Source: Pedobacter kyonggii
GTDB taxonomy: Bacteria > Bacteroidota > Bacteroidia > Sphingobacteriales > Sphingobacteriaceae
Assembly (NCBI RefSeq): GCF_004310665.1
Contig: NZ_SIXF01000001.1
Location: 496,001-560,000, forward strand
DNA: 64,000 nucleotides
Direction of reading: 5' to 3'
The position numbers were made by a program, and so were the translations under genes. Below the pieces are notes generated by a model, which did not search any database, had not been told where the DNA came from, and was given only the letters and a program-made list of their open reading frames with translations. This document shows positions 47,827 through 56,459 of the stretch, piece by piece (the stretch's first letter is position 1; each line of letters starts with the position of its first letter).

Positions 47827-50145
47827 ATGAAAAAATTACAGCTTATTGGCTTAGTAATTCTATATACATTATTAAGCAGCACTGTTTTTGCTGCCGCTTT
47901 AAAGAATATAAAAGGTAAGGTTATTGATGCCAGTACTAAACAAACGTTGCCAGGGGCAACCATTTTTATCCCTGATTTAAAAGTTACTGCAGTAACCAAC
48001 AATGATGGTGAATTTACATTGAATAACCTTCCATCAAAAGGAAGTTACCTCGTTGAGGTACATTACGTTGGCTATAAAACAGCTACACAAATAGTAAATC
48101 TGGCTACAGCAGCCGGATTAGAATTTTCTTTACAACCTACTGCAATAGAGACCAAAGAAATTGTAATCACCGGAAGTTTGATCAGCAGTACCAGCAAAAG
48201 AAATAGTGCTTCATCTGCGGTAGTTGGCAAGGATCAGTTATTACAGCCTTCAACCAATTTAATCGATGCATTGACTAAAATACCCGGTGTATCGCAAATT
48301 ACTACTGGCCCATCTATTTCTAAGCCTGTAATCAGAGGCTTGGGCTATAACAGAATTGTAACTTTAGACGATGGGATAAAACAACAGGGCCAGCAATGGG
48401 GCGATGAGCACGGTATTGAAATCGATCAGTTTAAATCAGACCGCGTTGAAGTTTTACGTGGCGCGGCATCGTTAATGTACGGTTCTGATGCGCTGGGTGG
48501 TGTAATTAATTTATTAGAGCCAAGTACCGCTCCTGAAGGACAGGTTAAAGGTGAATTTATCACCAATTATTCTACTAATAATGGGCTTACGGCTAATTCA
48601 TTAATGTTAACCGGTAACGAAAACGGTTTTGTTTGGAGAGCACGTGGAACCTACAAAAATGCCTACTCTTTTAAAACACCTACTGGATATTTCCCAAATT
48701 CTGGTTTTAATGAAACCGATTTAAGTGGAATGATTGGTTTAAACAAAAGCTGGGGATATTCTCATTTAAACGTTTCTAACTTCCGTAATAATATTGGTTT
48801 TTACGAGCCAACATTAGATGAGAATGGCAACTTCGTTAAAGAAGATGGTGAATCGTTTATTACCTCAGAGTTTAAAAACCGTGATCTGGATTACCCTCGT
48901 CAGGATATTCGCCACTTTAAAATTGCCTTAAATAACAATTTCATTATCGGTAACGGTAATTTCAAAGCTGATTTTGGCTATCAACAAAATCAGCGCCGCG
49001 AATTAGAAGAAGGGCCAGACCCATCTTTATTTTTCGATCTTAAAACTTATAATGCCGATTTAAAATACTACATCCACGAAACGAATGGATGGCAACCTGT
49101 ATTTGGAGTAAGTGCCGATGCTGGCCATAGTGAAAACAAAGCAAATGATGAATTTCTGATACCAAATTATAACACTTATGGCATTGGTGTTTTTGCTTAT
49201 GCCAAGAAAAACTGGGAGAACAATACTTTTAGCATCGGTGCGCGTTACGATTATAGAAAAAATAATGGGAAACAATTATTTGTAGATGACGAAGAGCAGT
49301 TTGCACCTTTTCAGAATAAATTTTCGAACGTGAGTGGTGCCTTAGGTTTTACCCATCAATTTAATGAAGAGTTAAACTTTAAAGCCAACGCAGGTTCGGC
49401 TTTCCGGGCACCAAATCCAGCTGAGTTAGCCTCAAATGGTGTACATGAAGGAACTTTTCGCTATGAAATCGGTAATCCCAATTTAAGCCCCGAACGCAGT
49501 TATCAGGTAGATGCCGCTTTAGAATACGAAGGAAAGATTGTCAGTGCAAGTGCGAGTATTTACAATAACTATATTCACAACTTCATTTATGCTTCTACCA
49601 ACGGAGAAAGAATAGATGCAGAAGGCGATAATTATCCAGTTTACCGTTATGGCCAGGTTAATGCTAATCTTTATGGTGCTGAGGCGAGTTTAACTATTCA
49701 CCCTGTTCCGTTTATCCATTTCGAAAATACCTTTGGTTATGTTCATGCACAGAATAACACTTTAAACAGGCCACTTTCATTTATTCCTGCGGGAACTTTA
49801 AGAAACGAGTTACGTTTCGAGCCTAAACTTAAAGGAACAAATGATGCCTACCTATCAGTTGGTATCAACTCGGCATTTAAACAAACCCGTGTGGATGATG
49901 TTTTTGAAACACCAACAAGTGGCTATACGCTGTTAAATGCAGGTATCGGCGCTACCTTTAATTTGGGCAAACAACCTGTTAAATTATCTGTTTCGGCCAA
50001 CAACTTGTTAGATCAGAAATATTATGATGCATTGAGCCGATTAAAACCTGGTCGTTTAGATTCAGAAAACCTTAATTTAGGTGTTTACAACCCTGGCCGA
50101 AACATCACTTTCGGATTGTATATTCCTTTTACAGTGGTTAAATAA
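47827..50145 (+). CDS. TonB-dependent outer-membrane receptor (ZnuD-like layout)
   Basis: About 772 aa from the ATG at 47827; the frame is open from 47788 but only this start gives a signal peptide (KKLQLIGLVILYTLLSSTVF). Domains: carboxypeptidase-regulatory-like KGKVIDASTKQTLPGATIFI and NNDGEFTLNNLPS, plug with IRGLGYNRIVTLDDGIKQQ, QWGDEHGIEIDQFKSDRVEV and RGAASLMYGSDALGGVINLL, then a 22-strand barrel ending GRNITFGLYIPFTVVK. The DEHGIEID-type plug loop is seen in receptors for zinc and related metals. Substrate is an inference. It probably forms one unit with the Cys/His-rich protein upstream. Confidence 0.92.
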   Translation: MKKLQLIGLVILYTLLSSTVFAAALKNIKGKVIDASTKQTLPGATIFIPDLKVTAVTNNDGEFTLNNLPSKGSYLVEVHYVGYKTATQIVNLATAAGLEFSLQPTAIETKEIVITGSLISSTSKRNSASSAVVGKDQLLQPSTNLIDALTKIPGVSQITTGPSISKPVIRGLGYNRIVTLDDGIKQQGQQWGDEHGIEIDQFKSDRVEVLRGAASLMYGSDALGGVINLLEPSTAPEGQVKGEFITNYSTNNGLTANSLMLTGNENGFVWRARGTYKNAYSFKTPTGYFPNSGFNETDLSGMIGLNKSWGYSHLNVSNFRNNIGFYEPTLDENGNFVKEDGESFITSEFKNRDLDYPRQDIRHFKIALNNNFIIGNGNFKADFGYQQNQRRELEEGPDPSLFFDLKTYNADLKYYIHETNGWQPVFGVSADAGHSENKANDEFLIPNYNTYGIGVFAYAKKNWENNTFSIGARYDYRKNNGKQLFVDDEEQFAPFQNKFSNVSGALGFTHQFNEELNFKANAGSAFRAPNPAELASNGVHEGTFRYEIGNPNLSPERSYQVDAALEYEGKIVSASASIYNNYIHNFIYASTNGERIDAEGDNYPVYRYGQVNANLYGAEASLTIHPVPFIHFENTFGYVHAQNNTLNRPLSFIPAGTLRNELRFEPKLKGTNDAYLSVGINSAFKQTRVDDVFETPTSGYTLLNAGIGATFNLGKQPVKLSVSANNLLDQKYYDALSRLKPGRLDSENLNLGVYNPGRNITFGLYIPFTVVK

Positions 50146-50166
50146 AACCCATTAATTTCATTATAG

Positions 50167-50205
50167 ACAAAAAGCGGAGCTGATTGAGATCACTTCGCTT
50201 TTTGT
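50167..50205 (+). terminator. Rho-independent terminator after the TonB receptor gene
   Basis: ACAAAAAGCG and CGCTTTTTGT form a perfect 10-bp stem, extended by GAG/CTT, 22 nt after the stop, with the T run inside the second arm. Confidence 0.75.
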
Positions 50206-50225
50206 TTAAGTATATCTAAGATTAA

Positions 50226-50382
50226 TCGTCATTCCGCTATCATTAACGGGCTCCAATAGAAAGGTCGTCATCTCCGAAGCAACGCGGAGTGGAGAGATCT
50301 TTGAACATGTTTATTAAAAAAATTAAAGATTTCTCCGTTATGCAACCGATGAAAAATCGGTAAGCTTCAGTCGAAATGACGA
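50226..50382. repeat. TCGTCATT...AATGACGA-bounded intergenic element
   Basis: The element has inverted 8-nt ends and contains CCGATGAAAAATCGG, a small hairpin also present at 33267-33281. It fills the gap between the TonB receptor and the convergent oxidoreductase gene. Confidence 0.55.
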
Positions 50383-50405
50383 TTTATGGCTGTTTATTAT
50401 CGCTG

Positions 50406-51485
50406 TTACTTTTTAAACGTCTCCCTTTTAGCCCTAACATACTGGCTTGGCCATTCGGTATCATCGCCAAGCACTTGCGCTGCATGTGTAGGAAAATAAG
50501 CATCACGTAGCGATTCGCGGGCAATAAAAATCAAATCAGCTTTGCCCTGTTCTAAAATTTCTTCCGCCTGCTGCGCCTCTACAATTACGCCTACTGCTCC
50601 CGTGTAAATACCAATTTCATTTCTGATCTTATCAGCGAAAGGAACCTGGTAGTTTGGTCCGGCTGGGATAAAGGCATCAGGTACATTACCACCCGATGAG
50701 GTATCAATTAAATCAACACCGCGATCTTTTAACACCGCTGCCAATTGTAATGAGTCATTCTCGTTCCAGCCACCTTCCGTCCAATCCGTTGCAGAAATGC
50801 GAACAAATAAAGGCAAGTTTTCTGGCCATACCGATTGTACAGCCTCAACCACATCGATTACCAAACGAATCCGGTTTTCGAAACTTCCGCCATAAACATC
50901 TGTACGTTTATTGCTTAGCGGACTAAAAAATTGATGCAATAAATAACCGTGTGCAGCATGTATTTCTACTACTTTATAGCCTGCAGCCAATGCACGTTTA
51001 GCTGCTGCTCTGAAAGCAAAAACAATATCCTGAATTTCTGAAATTGTTAATTCATGTGGCTCAACCTGTCCTGGCTTAAAAGAAATTGGAGATGGCGCAA
51101 TTGGTTTCCAGCTATTTTCACCAGCGGCAATTTGTTCGCCACCTTTCCAGGGCACTTCACAACTGGCTTTTCTACCTGCATGTGCCAACTGGATGCCTGC
51201 AATTGCTCCATTATCATGGATAAACGAAACAATCTGTTTTAATTTAGCTACATGTTCATCTTTCCAGATGCCCAAATCGGCATAGGTAATTCTTCCATCG
51301 GCAGTTACCGCAGAAGCTTCCTGGATAATTAAACCTGCACCACCAACGGCACGGCTTCCTAAATGCACCAAATGCCAATCGGTTGCAAAACCATCAATAG
51401 CCGAGTACTGGCACATTGGCGAAATAACAATTCTATTTTTTAAGGTTACATCCTTTATGGTAAAAGGAGAAAATAATTTAGACAT
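50406..51485 (-). CDS. namA: Old yellow enzyme, YqjM/NamA-type NADPH dehydrogenase
   Basis: This 359-aa FMN enzyme reduces activated C=C bonds. It starts SKLFSPFTIKDVTLKNRIVI and has VISPMCQYSA with the Cys typical of YqjM, the substrate-binding His pair in EIHAAHGYLLHQFFSPLSNK, RTDVYGGSFENRIR, and the FMN-phosphate region IYTGAVGVIVEAQQAEEI. Length matches YqjM (338) more than plant OPR enzymes. Physiological substrate is unknown. It is 104 nt downstream of the aldo/keto reductase gene on the same strand, and a repeat element lies between them. Confidence 0.93.
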   Translation of the reverse strand: MSKLFSPFTIKDVTLKNRIVISPMCQYSAIDGFATDWHLVHLGSRAVGGAGLIIQEASAVTADGRITYADLGIWKDEHVAKLKQIVSFIHDNGAIAGIQLAHAGRKASCEVPWKGGEQIAAGENSWKPIAPSPISFKPGQVEPHELTISEIQDIVFAFRAAAKRALAAGYKVVEIHAAHGYLLHQFFSPLSNKRTDVYGGSFENRIRLVIDVVEAVQSVWPENLPLFVRISATDWTEGGWNENDSLQLAAVLKDRGVDLIDTSSGGNVPDAFIPAGPNYQVPFADKIRNEIGIYTGAVGVIVEAQQAEEILEQGKADLIFIARESLRDAYFPTHAAQVLGDDTEWPSQYVRAKRETFKK

Positions 51486-51499
51486 ATCTTTTTAATATT

Positions 51500-51581
51500 T
51501 TAACCACGAAGGGCACAGAGAAATACACAGAGCACACCGAATGCTTTTCTCTGTGAAAAACTCCGTTTGCTCTGTGGTTAA
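51500..51581. repeat. ACCACGAAGGGCACAGAGAAA-type repeat, copy 1
   Basis: TTAACCAC and GTGGTTAA mark the ends, and CACAGAGAAA with TTTTCTCTGTG form an inner inverted repeat. A similar block lies at 53104-53148, on the other side of the AKR-DoxX pair. Confidence 0.6.
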
Positions 51582-51589
51582 TATTACAA

Positions 51590-52579
51590 TTAAAAACCAG
51601 CTTTCTTTAATTCAGTATTGATGAACTGAATTTCCTCAGCGTTTAATTTTACGTTTATAGCTTCAGCATTCTGAACGGCTTGTTTTTCATTTCTGGCGCC
51701 AACCAAAGCAATGGTAATACCTGGTCGTTCAACCGTCCAACGCAAAACCAATTGAGATAAGCTAGCATTTTTCTCGTCGGCCAACGGTTTTATTTTAACC
51801 AAAAATGCATTTGTTTTTTCGATGCTTTCTGATGAAAAGAATTTATTTCCCTGACGGTGATCACCCTCTTCAAATTTATAATCGGTAGTCATTTTTCCGG
51901 TTAACAAACCACGTTCCATCGGACTATAAGCCAAAACCGATTTATTTTTTTCGATGCAATATGGAACAGTTTCTTCTTCTACCCCGCGGTTTACCATGCT
52001 AAATGGAATTTGGTTGGATATAATTTCTAAAGTTTGATCTGCTTCTTTTAATTGTGCTACATTATAATTGCATACACCGGCATAACGCACTTTACCCTGC
52101 TCAATTAATTTGTTCACCGCTTCGAAAGTTTCGCTGATCGGTGTGGTTACATCTGGCCAGTGGATCTGGTAAAGGTCGATATAATCTGTACCCAGGCGTT
52201 TTAAAGATTGCTCGCATTCATAAATTACACTTTCTTTTCCGGCATATTTATAAATATCGATTTCCTTTCCATCGTTATTTTTACTTTTAAAACCGAAATC
52301 ACCTTTGGCCAAATCCCAGCGCATCCCGAATTTGGTTACCAGTTGTAATTTATCGCGTGAGATACCTTTTATTGCATCGCCCACAATTTCTTCACTATCG
52401 CCCTGACCATAAATTGGAGCGGTATCGATTGATGTAACCCCTAAATCGTAACCTGCTTTAATTGCGCTAATCGCATCGTTTCTATCTGTACTTCCCCACA
52501 TCCATCCCCCGGCTGCCCAGGCGCCAAAAGTGATTACTGAAAGTTCCAAATCTGAGTTTCCAATTTTTCTGTATTCCAT
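51590..52579 (-). CDS. Aldo/keto reductase
   Basis: The 329-aa protein has the AKR barrel: MEYRKIGNSDLELSVITFG, SIDTAPIYGQGDSEEIVGDA with the catalytic Asp-Tyr pair, LVTKFGMRWD with the Lys, IDLYQIHWPDVTTPISETFE with the His, and ALVGARNEKQAVQNAEAINV, the NADPH-binding end. The layout is of AKR11/12-like enzymes. Substrate is unknown; carbonyl detoxification is likely. The DoxX gene lies 2 nt upstream, so both are one operon, perhaps with the old yellow enzyme gene. Confidence 0.93.
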   Translation of the reverse strand: MEYRKIGNSDLELSVITFGAWAAGGWMWGSTDRNDAISAIKAGYDLGVTSIDTAPIYGQGDSEEIVGDAIKGISRDKLQLVTKFGMRWDLAKGDFGFKSKNNDGKEIDIYKYAGKESVIYECEQSLKRLGTDYIDLYQIHWPDVTTPISETFEAVNKLIEQGKVRYAGVCNYNVAQLKEADQTLEIISNQIPFSMVNRGVEEETVPYCIEKNKSVLAYSPMERGLLTGKMTTDYKFEEGDHRQGNKFFSSESIEKTNAFLVKIKPLADEKNASLSQLVLRWTVERPGITIALVGARNEKQAVQNAEAINVKLNAEEIQFINTELKKAGF

Positions 52580-52581
52580 AA

Positions 52582-52977
52582 TTATTTTTTAATGATTTTA
52601 TCTACCGCATAACTGTTATGCGGCAAGTAAGCGAGTAGTACCGATAAAAATGCCACATGGACGAGTTGAGAAGGTAGTGCCTCCCAATTCTCAATTACCG
52701 TTGTTCCGAAAATCAGTGCCAAAGAAATTACTCCGGCAAATAATAACCCTTGCCTTGTAAATAATCCTAATATAATCATTAACCCTGCTATAAATTCAGC
52801 AAATGGCAAAATATAACTGAAGGGGATAACCAATGTATCGGGTAAATAAGATTTAGAGAATTGCCCTACCATCCAATGGCTAAAACCTACAAGTTTTGGT
52901 AAACGTACCAAACCATGTCCGAAAAAGCTTAAACCAATTGCCAAGCGGCTAAGTAAATATGCCCATTTTGTATCCAT
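52582..52977 (-). CDS. DoxX-family membrane protein
   Basis: The 131-aa protein (frame open 8 codons further up to 53001) has four membrane helices and the DoxX pattern LLSRLAIGLSFFGHGLVRLP, FSYILPFAEFIAGLMIILGL and TRQGLLFAGVISLALIFG. DoxX-type proteins are linked to quinone or sulfur redox reactions and to oxidative stress resistance. It is the first gene of a DoxX-AKR pair, 2 nt before the aldo/keto reductase. The short N-terminal extension in front of the Met at 52977 lacks family similarity, so the later start is preferred. Confidence 0.85.
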   Translation of the reverse strand: MDTKWAYLLSRLAIGLSFFGHGLVRLPKLVGFSHWMVGQFSKSYLPDTLVIPFSYILPFAEFIAGLMIILGLFTRQGLLFAGVISLALIFGTTVIENWEALPSQLVHVAFLSVLLAYLPHNSYAVDKIIKK

Positions 52978-53103
52978 AGTATATCGATATGCTACAAACA
53001 TACAATCTCCATATTAAGGATGTTTTAATGCAACAATTATTAGACTGATATTTTACCTTTCAATGGCGATTAGCAGAGGGTCCAGCGTAAAGTGCATAGT
53101 GTA

Positions 53104-53148
53104 TTTTACCACAAAGGGCACGGAGAAAATCACAGAGCGCAAAGAGCG
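53104..53148 (+). repeat. ACCACAAAGGGCACGGAGAAA-type repeat, copy 2
   Basis: The stretch TTTTACCACAAAGGGCACGG, AGAAAATCACAGAGCGCAAA and GAGC matches the start of 51500-51581 closely. Confidence 0.55.
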
Positions 53149-53246
53149 CATGGTGTTATCAGAAATTAATTTTCTCATCTATTTACATTTCCCATATTCA
53201 ACCGCGATACACGTTACGCTAATCGCCAGACTTTTTCCTCTAAAAA

Positions 53247-53301
53247 TTTGGAAATCATCAAACAACATCATACATTAGTGTACTATTTAACTAATACAGT
53301 A
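53247..53301 (+). promoter_or_regulatory. Promoter and GntR/YtrA-type operator of the ABC transporter operon
   Basis: TTTG (53247-53250), a 20-nt spacer and TACATTAG (53271-53278) form the promoter. A 26-nt imperfect palindrome, 53276-53301, starts TAGTGTACTATTTAA and ends CTAATACAGTA, with 10 of 13 paired positions complementary and the AGTGTACTA half-site typical of YtrA-subfamily operators. It covers the -7 box and transcription start. The last gene but one of the operon encodes a matching GntR regulator. Confidence 0.8.
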
Positions 53302-53304
53302 GAT

Positions 53305-54132
53305 ATGATCAATATTAACAATCTTAATTTTGGCTACAGCAAGCATAAGCCATTATTTAAAAATATGAGCATGCGGTTAAGCAATGGGCATATTTACGGT
53401 TTGCTTGGAAAAAATGGAGCTGGTAAATCGAGCTTATTAAAAAACCTGGCCGGTTTAGTATATGCACAAAGCGGCACATTGGATGTAATGGGCTTTAATC
53501 CAGCAAAAAGACAACCCGCACTGTTAGAGCAAATCTGTTTTATACCAGAAGAATTCTATTTACCATCGGTAAAAATTGATGCCTATCTGAAAGCAAACGC
53601 ACCATTTTACAAAAACTTTGATCACAGTTACTTTACTGATCTGATTAAGGAATTCGATATTCCTGTTGAACAGAAACTCATTAACATGAGCTACGGACAG
53701 AAGAAAAAAGTAATTATTGCCTTCGGCCTTGCCACACAAGCCAAACTGGTAATTATGGACGAGCCTACAAATGGATTAGACATTCCATCAAAGGCACAGT
53801 TCAGAAAAATTATGGCCTCAGCCATGACCGATGAACGCTGTATCATCATTTCGACCCATCAGGTAAGGGATTTAGATAACCTGATCGACACGGTGATTAT
53901 GCTTGACGAAAATGATGTTGCGCTTAAAGCTTCAGTAGAAGAAATTACAGCAAAATTAACCTTCAAGAAAGTCAAAGAAATAGATGATAGCATCATCTAC
54001 GCGGAGGCATCACTCTCTGGTTATAATGCTGTTATGCCAAACTATCATCAAGAAGAAAGCAAATTAGATATGGAGCTTCTTTTCAATGCCATACTTGCAG
54101 AAAAAATCAAATTTAAACCTTTATTCAGTTAA
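53305..54132 (+). CDS. ABC transporter ATP-binding protein
   Basis: The 275-aa ATPase starts at the ATG at 53305 (ININNLNFGYSKHKPLFKN follows); a frame continues upstream but runs through the operator. It has Walker A GLLGKNGAGKSSLLKNLAGL, the signature LINMSYGQKKKVIIAFGLAT, Walker B LVIMDEPTNGLDIP and the H-loop IISTHQ. The C-terminal extension is short. With the membrane protein (3 nt downstream) it makes an export-type ABC system like those beside YtrA regulators; the substrate is unknown but such systems often respond to envelope stress. Confidence 0.93.
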   Translation: MININNLNFGYSKHKPLFKNMSMRLSNGHIYGLLGKNGAGKSSLLKNLAGLVYAQSGTLDVMGFNPAKRQPALLEQICFIPEEFYLPSVKIDAYLKANAPFYKNFDHSYFTDLIKEFDIPVEQKLINMSYGQKKKVIIAFGLATQAKLVIMDEPTNGLDIPSKAQFRKIMASAMTDERCIIISTHQVRDLDNLIDTVIMLDENDVALKASVEEITAKLTFKKVKEIDDSIIYAEASLSGYNAVMPNYHQEESKLDMELLFNAILAEKIKFKPLFS

Positions 54133-54135
54133 GCA

Positions 54136-54954
54136 ATGAACAACACATTTAATATTAATCGATTTGGCTTATTGCTTAGAAGACAATGGCTTGATTTTGG
54201 GAAGATTTACCTGATCAGTCTAGTGGTGTTATTGGGAATTGTAGTGGGATTTTATAGCTACAGTATACCCTCGCCATTTAAAGACAATAATTTTGACTAC
54301 AACGGCAACCTTGATATGCGTTTCCGCTACCCTCTTTTCCTGATTTTGGGTTTTGTTTTTATCAGTATTGTAGCCAGTAGCTATTTTAATATCCTGGGGC
54401 AGAAATCAAGGGCCATTTTAGAACTGATGACACCCGCTTCAATATTCGAAAAATTTCTGGCAGGTGTAGTTTACACTGCAATAATAAGTTTGTTTAGTTA
54501 TCTGTTGATCTTTTATTTAACAGATTTGGCCTTTGTAAAATACCTGAACGGTCACCTTGATGCCTTTAAAGTCCTATTGCCACAAAACGGGGCTATTAGA
54601 GAAGTTGAAACGATTACCTATCAGGTATTTAATGATGAAGGCTATAGAAAATATTGCGGCTACTTTTTTGCTTTCCCCTTTCTTATTACCAGCCTGTTCC
54701 TTTTAGGGTCTGTCTACTTTAACCGTTTTCACTACATCAAAACGGCGCTTTCGGTTATGGTTTTTATCGGCCTAGCTTCTTACCTGGTGGTTAAACTTTC
54801 GATATGGTTAATGGAGGGCAAAGTTGCTAATCATCATAATTTTAGAAAAGAAGATAAAGACTGGGTTTTGCTAACAATTTTATTAGTAACAAGTATCATC
54901 ACTTTAATTGTCTGGACGATTACTTACATCCGTCTTAAAGAAAAAGAAGTTTAA
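54136..54954 (+). CDS. ABC transporter permease-like membrane protein
   Basis: The 272-aa protein has about six membrane helices: LISLVVLLGIVVGFYSYSIP, FLILGFVFISIVASSYFNIL, YTAIISLFSYLLIFYLTDLA, FAFPFLITSLFLLGSVYFNR, YIKTALSVMVFIGLASYLVV and VLLTILLVTSIITLIVWTIT. No family signature is obvious beyond the ABC-2-like helix count. It lies 3 nt after the ATPase gene and 15 nt before the GntR gene. It is expected to be the membrane partner of that ATPase. Confidence 0.85.
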   Translation: MNNTFNINRFGLLLRRQWLDFGKIYLISLVVLLGIVVGFYSYSIPSPFKDNNFDYNGNLDMRFRYPLFLILGFVFISIVASSYFNILGQKSRAILELMTPASIFEKFLAGVVYTAIISLFSYLLIFYLTDLAFVKYLNGHLDAFKVLLPQNGAIREVETITYQVFNDEGYRKYCGYFFAFPFLITSLFLLGSVYFNRFHYIKTALSVMVFIGLASYLVVKLSIWLMEGKVANHHNFRKEDKDWVLLTILLVTSIITLIVWTITYIRLKEKEV

Positions 54955-54969
54955 TTAAAAGGTATAGAT

Positions 54970-55344
54970 ATGGAATTTAGAGATAACAAGGCAATATACC
55001 TTCAAATAGCAGAATATGTTTGCGAACACATTTTGTTGGGAAAGTGGAAAGCCGATGAAAAAGTTCCTTCTGTGCGGGAACTGGCTGTAGAAATGGAAGT
55101 AAATCCTAATACGGTAATGCGCACCTACGAGCTGCTACAAAACAAGAGCATCATTAACAATAAAAGAGGAATTGGTTTTTTTGTGGACGAAGCGGCAATA
55201 GACAATGTAATAAACTACAGAAAACAGCAGTTCATTATAGATGATCTGCCTGTGGTTTTCAGGAATATTTACCTACTTAATATTAGTTTTGACGAATTGG
55301 AAAATCAATATAAAACATTTGTAAAAGAGAACTTTAACGCTTAA
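54970..55344 (+). CDS. GntR-family regulator, YtrA subfamily
   Basis: The 124-aa protein is short as usual for YtrA regulators, with the winged helix MEFRDNKAIYLQIAEYVCEH, GKWKADEKVPSVRELAVEME, VNPNTVMRTYELLQNKSIIN and NKRGIGFFVD, followed by a short helical dimer segment instead of a ligand-binding domain. It is encoded in the operon it probably controls; the operator at 53276-53301 fits its subfamily. How the regulator senses its signal is unclear because no sensory domain is present. Confidence 0.94.
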   Translation: MEFRDNKAIYLQIAEYVCEHILLGKWKADEKVPSVRELAVEMEVNPNTVMRTYELLQNKSIINNKRGIGFFVDEAAIDNVINYRKQQFIIDDLPVVFRNIYLLNISFDELENQYKTFVKENFNA

Positions 55345-55348
55345 TAAA

Positions 55349-56194
55349 ATGAAAACAAGTAATAAATTATTAATCAGCCTGGCGATCCTATTAATTGTTA
55401 TACCAATTTTAGTGGTGGCCATAAATGTAAAGCTGAACTACAAAGAAAGAGGTATCGAAGACTCTTATTTGGGGACACAAGAAATCAATAACGAAACTTT
55501 TGATCAAAAATCGAAAGGTAGGATAACTATTCCCTTACAAACGCCTTTTGAGGCTATTCAGTTTAAAGACGCAAAAGGTTTTAATGTCCAACTTTTTATA
55601 AAAGAAGACAACAGATATGGACTTAAAGTCCCCGAAAAGTTTAAAAACGATTTAAAATTTGAGGTAGATGCCAATGGTGTAATACAGTTTGCGATCAACA
55701 ATTTCACCGACGATAATAATGGCGAAAAAATTGTTCTTGTGATTTACTGCCCTAAAATCAACAGGGTTTCAGTTGCAAATTCATCCATTTTAGAATTTAG
55801 TGCTCGTGCAGATTCTTTAACACTAAATGTAGATCATAGTGAAAGTTTATTTTTATCAGGTGACATTACTAACAACGATCCCAAAGGGAAAGTTATCAGT
55901 GTAATTAACCCAACCAAAATCGGAAAACTCTTCCTGAACCTAAACAGCACCACTTTTCATGGTTATACAAATGCCTTTAAAGATCTGCACGTTACAGCAA
56001 ATAAATCAGCGATCGAAATTGGAAATGAAGATGATAACAAAGAATTCCCTTTTGATAACCTGAATATCAAAACAACGGATACATCGAGCGTAAAGTTGCA
56101 AAACGTTAAAGTGAAAACCTTCACTGGCGATTTTTCTGATGCTACAACCCTGCAGATTCCAACACCTCTGCTTAAGCAGCTGTTTAAGAAATAA
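55349..56194 (+). CDS. Membrane-anchored auto-transporter-adhesin-like (DUF2807/GIN-type) protein
   Basis: The 281-aa protein has one N-terminal membrane helix (LLISLAILLIVIPILVVAIN) and an extracytoplasmic domain rich in short beta strands with the run SVANSSILEFSARADSLTLN, LNVDHSESLFLSGDI and LHVTANKSAIEIG, typical of the repeat-like DUF2807 (head GIN) beta-helix. It is the last gene of the ABC-GntR operon, 4 nt after the regulator gene. Because the family is often found with envelope-stress ABC systems, a role in that response is a guess. A long hairpin repeat follows. Confidence 0.75.
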   Translation: MKTSNKLLISLAILLIVIPILVVAINVKLNYKERGIEDSYLGTQEINNETFDQKSKGRITIPLQTPFEAIQFKDAKGFNVQLFIKEDNRYGLKVPEKFKNDLKFEVDANGVIQFAINNFTDDNNGEKIVLVIYCPKINRVSVANSSILEFSARADSLTLNVDHSESLFLSGDITNNDPKGKVISVINPTKIGKLFLNLNSTTFHGYTNAFKDLHVTANKSAIEIGNEDDNKEFPFDNLNIKTTDTSSVKLQNVKVKTFTGDFSDATTLQIPTPLLKQLFKK

Positions 56195-56200
56195 TTTATA

Positions 56201-56324
56201 AGGCCGTATCATAAAGTTAAATAATTCAGATCTGTCAGGCTGAGCTTGTCGAAACGCCCTGCAAGACATTTAAGCAAGTCCTTCGACAGGCTCAGGATGA
56301 CAATACACGTTTATGATACAGCCT
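56201..56324. repeat. Long inverted repeat after the GntR-ABC operon
   Basis: Outer arms AGGC-GTATCATAAA and TTTATGATAC-GCCT enclose inner arms with TGTCAGGCTGAGCTTGTCGA and TTCGACAGGCTCAGGATGACA. It may act as a terminator for the operon and belongs to the family of intergenic elements with GTCA/TGAC ends. Confidence 0.65.
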
Positions 56325-56398
56325 CTTTTTTCTTGCCAAATATTTTTATAAACGTCTTTTATTCGGGTTTTGTAAAAAGGGCATGATTTTTAAGCTAA

Positions 56399-56437
56399 CT
56401 AATTGGCAAAAGTTTAACTTGGGCCAATTAGCTTTTT
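56399..56437 (+). promoter_or_regulatory. Stem-loop with T run upstream of the alpha/beta hydrolase gene
   Basis: CTAATTGGC (its first two bases as CT) and GCCAATTAG form a near-perfect 9-bp stem with a 15-nt loop, followed by CTTTTTAG. It looks like an intrinsic terminator or attenuator, 23 nt before the hydrolase start. Confidence 0.4.
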
Positions 56438-56459
56438 AGTTTTACATCATTACCCCATT

